This document shows positions 60,989-64,000 of a DNA stretch of 64,000 nt, in pieces. Below the pieces are notes generated by a model. The model was not told the origin of the DNA. It made no database searches and saw nothing but the letters and a program-made list of their open reading frames with translations. This DNA comes from Rhodohalobacter mucosus (GTDB lineage Bacteria > Bacteroidota > Rhodothermia > Balneolales > Balneolaceae). The stretch's first letter is position 1. Every line of letters begins with the position of its first letter. The translations under genes and the position numbers were made by a program. Location of the stretch: contig NZ_QGGB01000006.1 in the NCBI RefSeq assembly GCF_003150675.1, positions 248,001 to 312,000 of the forward strand, written 5' to 3'.

Positions 60989-61627
60989 TTAATGGGATAT
61001 GTGCTCCTGCGTTAATGCGTCTGCTTTTCTGAAAAGCCTTATCATATCTGCAGCAATCATACGGCAGGTTTTATCATATGCGGCTTGCTCTGAATCGGTA
61101 TTATCTGCGTATTTCGGATCCGTGTAGGTGAGGGGGAAACGCTGCATCGCGCCGGGTATGTAGGGGCAGTTGGCATCAGCATGATCACAGGTCATCACTG
61201 CTGCAAAATTTTCTTCAGGGTTTGATTCGTCATGATACATTTTGGACCATAGCCTGACGGAGGTATCGGAATCAGATGCTGTAATCCTGAAAACAGGATT
61301 TTCAAAACTATCACTCTCGATATTGATATTGCAGCCAGCCCGCTCCAAAGCGGCAACCGTTCGTTCATTGCAGGCAGTGACTTCCGTTCCTCCTGAGTAA
61401 CAGTCAGCCAAGTCAAGATTCATCCAATCCTGCACAAAAGCACACCATGCTTGAGCAAGCTGGCTTCGGCGTGAATTGTGAGTACAGATAAAGTGAAGTT
61501 TTGGGCGGTTACCGCGTTTAAGTTCTGATGCCACAAAAGAGGCAATCTCACTGAGCAGCCGTTCGTGGCGCTCCGTATCAAGCTCTGCAGGCTCTTTTTC
61601 AATACTTTCAAGGTATGTCTTTATCAT
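60989..61627 (-). CDS. Low-molecular-weight phosphatase / arsenate reductase-like protein
   Basis: 212 residues. A 45-residue helical extension leads to the P-loop FICTHNSRRSQLAQAW (C-x5-R). Later motifs are the general acid region in PLTYTDPKYAD and VMTCDHADANCPYIPGA with extra cysteines. This matches LMW-PTP/ArsC enzymes. The cysteines beyond the P-loop could serve arsenate reduction, but tyrosine-phosphatase activity is equally possible. No arsenic genes adjoin it. It is divergent from the cobalamin riboswitch. Confidence 0.87.
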   Translation of the reverse strand: MIKTYLESIEKEPAELDTERHERLLSEIASFVASELKRGNRPKLHFICTHNSRRSQLAQAWCAFVQDWMNLDLADCYSGGTEVTACNERTVAALERAGCNINIESDSFENPVFRITASDSDTSVRLWSKMYHDESNPEENFAAVMTCDHADANCPYIPGAMQRFPLTYTDPKYADNTDSEQAAYDKTCRMIAADMIRLFRKADALTQEHISH

Positions 61628-61768
61628 AAAAAGCGGTTATAGTTTCCATTCTCCATTGACGGCATTCTTGAATCCGGTTTTAATTGAACTTACTAAATGG
61701 GAAAATATGAAACAGATATTACCATAACTTTATCAGTTGACTTGCATGCCCAATCATCTTACCATTGC
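61628..61768. other. Promoter region before the cobalamin riboswitch
   Basis: A 141-bp divergent region. It must hold promoters for the phosphatase-like gene and the riboswitch-btuB transcript, though no consensus is clear. Confidence 0.4.
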
Positions 61769-61994
61769 AGTGCAACAGGTTCCTTATGAAACGGTTGGTT
61801 AACTTTTTCTGAGGATGAAAAGGGAATCCGGTGACACCTTCTCCAGGGGAATTGGAGAAAACGTGAAGTCCGGAACTATCCCCGTAGCTGTAATCTCTGT
61901 TTGCTTTTAGTCACCTTAAGCCACTGTCCCGAAATATCCGGGATGGGAAGGCCGCTGAAAGCTGAGTAAGTCAGAAGACCTGCCTGATTGCACT
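61769..61994 (+). ncRNA. Cobalamin (B12) riboswitch
   Basis: The outer P1 stem pairs AGTGCAACAGG (61769-61779) with CCTGATTGCACT (61983-61994). Conserved blocks follow in order: AAGGGAATCCGGTG (61819-61833), GCTGTAATC, GCCACTG (61920-61926), GATGGGAAGGC and the B12-box-like AGTCAGAAGACCTGCC (61969-61984). It binds adenosylcobalamin and should lower expression of the downstream BtuB-like receptor when vitamin is plentiful. Between the aptamer and the start codon lies a short GGCTTTC...GAAAGGCC stem that may act as the expression platform. Confidence 0.93.
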
Positions 61995-62134
61995 TCAGAT
62001 TCAGGCTTTCGGAGGAAAGGCCGGGAATGTAGGATTACTGTACGGATTCCACTTTTTGATCCATATGGCGTGCTATATCGCCCATCTTTTACTACTGCGA
62101 AAGCTCATCGGTTAACTAAATAAATAACAAAACC

Positions 62135-64000
62135 ATGAGCATGAAAAAGCTACTTTTAATTACATCTGTCATACTTTCTGGTGTTTCAGTCTCTGAGGCA
62201 CAGATTGCAGATACCACACAAACATCTTCGGGCGACTCACTCAGAGCTGAACTTGATCAGATTGTTGTTACCGCATCCAAGCTGCCGCTCTCGCGGCGGG
62301 AGACAACAAAGCCGGTTATCATAATCGACCGCAGAGAGTTGGAGCAAAGTTCGGGAAGCGACATTTCACAGATTCTGAATCGTCAGAGCGGAATCCGTGT
62401 GAACAATTCATACGGTTCACCAGCCAACAGCCGCATACTCTACATGCAGGGTGCCGCAGCCCAAAACACTCTCATTTTGCTCGACGGAAAACCGGTTACC
62501 GATCCATCGGGTGTGGGAGGGCTGTTTGATTTGCGTCTCCTGCCTGTCAATCAGCTCGAAAGGATAGAGGTGATCAAGGGCAGTCAGTCAACGCTATATG
62601 GAACGGATGCTATTGCGGGAGTAATCAACCTGATCTCTGCTACTCCCGCTGATAAAATTTTTAGCGGAACTGCGTCACTCTCCTATGGAGCTTTCAATAC
62701 AGTTAAGGGTTCTGCCGCCGTCAGCGGGGCGATTCAAAATACCTTGCGCTATCATGTATCCTATAACAGGGAATCATCCGACGGTTTTTCAGCAGCCAGA
62801 TCACAGGAGGCCGGGAATGAATTCGGGGACGATGGCCACCGAATGAACTCTTTCTTCAGCAGGGTAGAAATTCTGGCCGGCGACTCATTTACAATTACTC
62901 CTTTTCTGAATTACTCTGCGAATAACGGCGACTATGACGATGGTGCGTTTCAGGATGCGGATAACAGCTACGAGCTGGAGATGATGAATCCCGGCATCAG
63001 AACCGAATACAGGAGCGCAGATCTGCGTGTAAGAGCCGATTACGGGTACACCAGAACCACGCGGCTTTTTGAATCACAATTTGGTCTGAACCGGTTTGAA
63101 GGCCGTTTTCACGATGCAGATATCTTTGCAGATTACAGATTTGGGGATCATACCGCTTTTCTGGCCGGTTTCAATGTTCAGGATTACGCCATTCCGGGCG
63201 GGGAGGAAGCAACCGACAGGGAAGCGAGGATAGCAAGCCCGTATGCTACATTCTATCTCAAGGACGTAAACGGTTTTAACGCGGAACTGGGCTACAGGCT
63301 GAATCGTCATTCTGAATACGGTACTAATTCCACATTCAGCGCGGCACCGTCCTATTTTATAACCGAAAATCTGAAACTGAACGCATCAATTGCTACGGGA
63401 TTCAAAGTGCCGACACCCGATGAGCTCTTTGGTCCATTCGGTGCTAATGCTGAGCTGGATCCGCAGAGAAGTTTGTATATGACGGCGGGTATTGAAGGGT
63501 ACTTCTTCAACAGCTCATTGAAAACAGGCATACAGTACTACTCACGAAGAATTGACGATCTGATCATATTCACCTTTGGCCAGGGCTATCTCAACCGCGA
63601 CAGGCAGGACGACAGCGGACTGGAACTGACAGCCGACTGGCGTTTCGGCAACACCATTTCGGCAGCTGCATGGTACAATTATACAGACGGAGAGATCACG
63701 GAGCGGACGGATGGCGGTGAAGTTACACGCAGTAATCTGATAAGGCGTCCCGAACACAGTTTCGGGCTGAATACGAACGTGCGGTTCTGGAAAAAACTGA
63801 CGGTTCGGGTCGAAGGGGAGTGGAACGGTGAAAGGAGTGATCTCTACTTTAATCCTGCCAACAACTTTGCCCAGGAGAACGTAACCCTGGATGCTTACAC
63901 GCTTGTACATATTTATGCTGAGTACGGATTGCAGAACTACGGTGTCACAGTATTTGCTGATGTGAAAAATTTATTCAATACAGAATTTACAGAGGTGTAT
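62135..64000 (+). CDS. btuB: TonB-dependent vitamin B12 receptor (partial, runs off the right edge)
   Basis: 622 residues to the window edge, frame still open. A signal peptide (KKLLLITSVILSGVSVSEAQ) is followed by the TonB-box/plug region ELDQIVVTASKLPLSRRETTKPV. The plug shows RQSGIRVNNSYGSPANS and LERIEVIKGSQSTLYGTDAIAGVINLI. The rest is a 22-strand-type barrel rich in aromatic end residues, without an N-terminal carboxypeptidase-like domain. The cobalamin riboswitch 141 bp upstream and the BtuB-like plug indicate outer-membrane uptake of corrinoid. About 10 residues or more are missing at the C-terminus. Confidence 0.94.
   Translation, partial: MSMKKLLLITSVILSGVSVSEAQIADTTQTSSGDSLRAELDQIVVTASKLPLSRRETTKPVIIIDRRELEQSSGSDISQILNRQSGIRVNNSYGSPANSRILYMQGAAAQNTLILLDGKPVTDPSGVGGLFDLRLLPVNQLERIEVIKGSQSTLYGTDAIAGVINLISATPADKIFSGTASLSYGAFNTVKGSAAVSGAIQNTLRYHVSYNRESSDGFSAARSQEAGNEFGDDGHRMNSFFSRVEILAGDSFTITPFLNYSANNGDYDDGAFQDADNSYELEMMNPGIRTEYRSADLRVRADYGYTRTTRLFESQFGLNRFEGRFHDADIFADYRFGDHTAFLAGFNVQDYAIPGGEEATDREARIASPYATFYLKDVNGFNAELGYRLNRHSEYGTNSTFSAAPSYFITENLKLNASIATGFKVPTPDELFGPFGANAELDPQRSLYMTAGIEGYFFNSSLKTGIQYYSRRIDDLIIFTFGQGYLNRDRQDDSGLELTADWRFGNTISAAAWYNYTDGEITERTDGGEVTRSNLIRRPEHSFGLNTNVRFWKKLTVRVEGEWNGERSDLYFNPANNFAQENVTLDAYTLVHIYAEYGLQNYGVTVFADVKNLFNTEFTEVY

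Overview
The window looks like chromosome from a Balneolota/Rhodothermota-type bacterium, a relative of the Bacteroidota. I infer this from three things: Ser/Thr kinases fused to TPR repeats, one of them with a Sigma70_ECF-type sigma factor; M56/BlaR1 sensors carrying a TonB C-terminal domain; and a TonB-dependent receptor under a cobalamin riboswitch. GC is moderate, apart from an AT-rich patch at about 41.4-43.9 kb. I found no tRNA, rRNA, phage, transposase or CRISPR array.

Layout. 0-4.4 kb: a partial SRPBCC protein, a small membrane protein, a kinase-TPR protein and its ECF sigma factor. 4.6-6.2 kb: class II photolyase. 6.2-14 kb: fatty-acid beta-oxidation (thioesterase, acyl-CoA synthetase, FadN-type multifunctional enzyme, thiolase, 2,4-dienoyl-CoA reductase-like SDR) with an S23-type four-helix-bundle gene inserted in the middle. 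14-18 kb: degenerate Gfo/Idh protein, PspC, and a BlaI-BlaR1 pair facing an Fe-S (6-4) photolyase-like gene. 19.7-27.7 kb: duplicated dCTP-deaminase-like protein, BFD-like ferredoxin, RsmE, S41 protease, HslVU and RNase G. 28-41.4 kb: MurA with a biotin-carrier protein, lipoproteins, a YffB-like protein, DUF3108, dUTPase, an MFS permease, a Bat-like VWA protein, a HAD phosphatase, an NlpE-like lipoprotein, a PLP enzyme with a lipoprotein RidA, PurE, bactofilin and an LLM oxidoreductase. 41.6-43.8 kb: AT-rich unknown genes. 43.9-53.1 kb: DUF3224, a VOC protein and a TetR regulator, then tyrosine/homogentisate catabolism (hmgA, fahA, flavin reductase-like, acetoacetyl-CoA synthetase, hpd). 53.4-64 kb: a second kinase-TPR protein, a family 4 uracil-DNA glycosylase, small enzymes, and a riboswitch-controlled BtuB-like receptor running off the right edge.

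Two repeat systems stand out. The first is a set of mosaic arrays with an exact 7-bp period built from many different words. They abut gene starts and stops and in places enter the coding sequence. The second is a family of nested palindromes (CCCCTCT...AGAGGGG with inner AGGGGTGTGT...ACACACCCCT) that fills nearly every gap of the homogentisate cluster and one gap of the beta-oxidation cluster.

Two palindromes look like operators and link regulators to neighbours: TACTAA-N4-TTAGTA midway between blaI and the Fe-S photolyase gene, and TGAACA-N2-TGTTCA just ahead of hmgA beside the divergent TetR gene.
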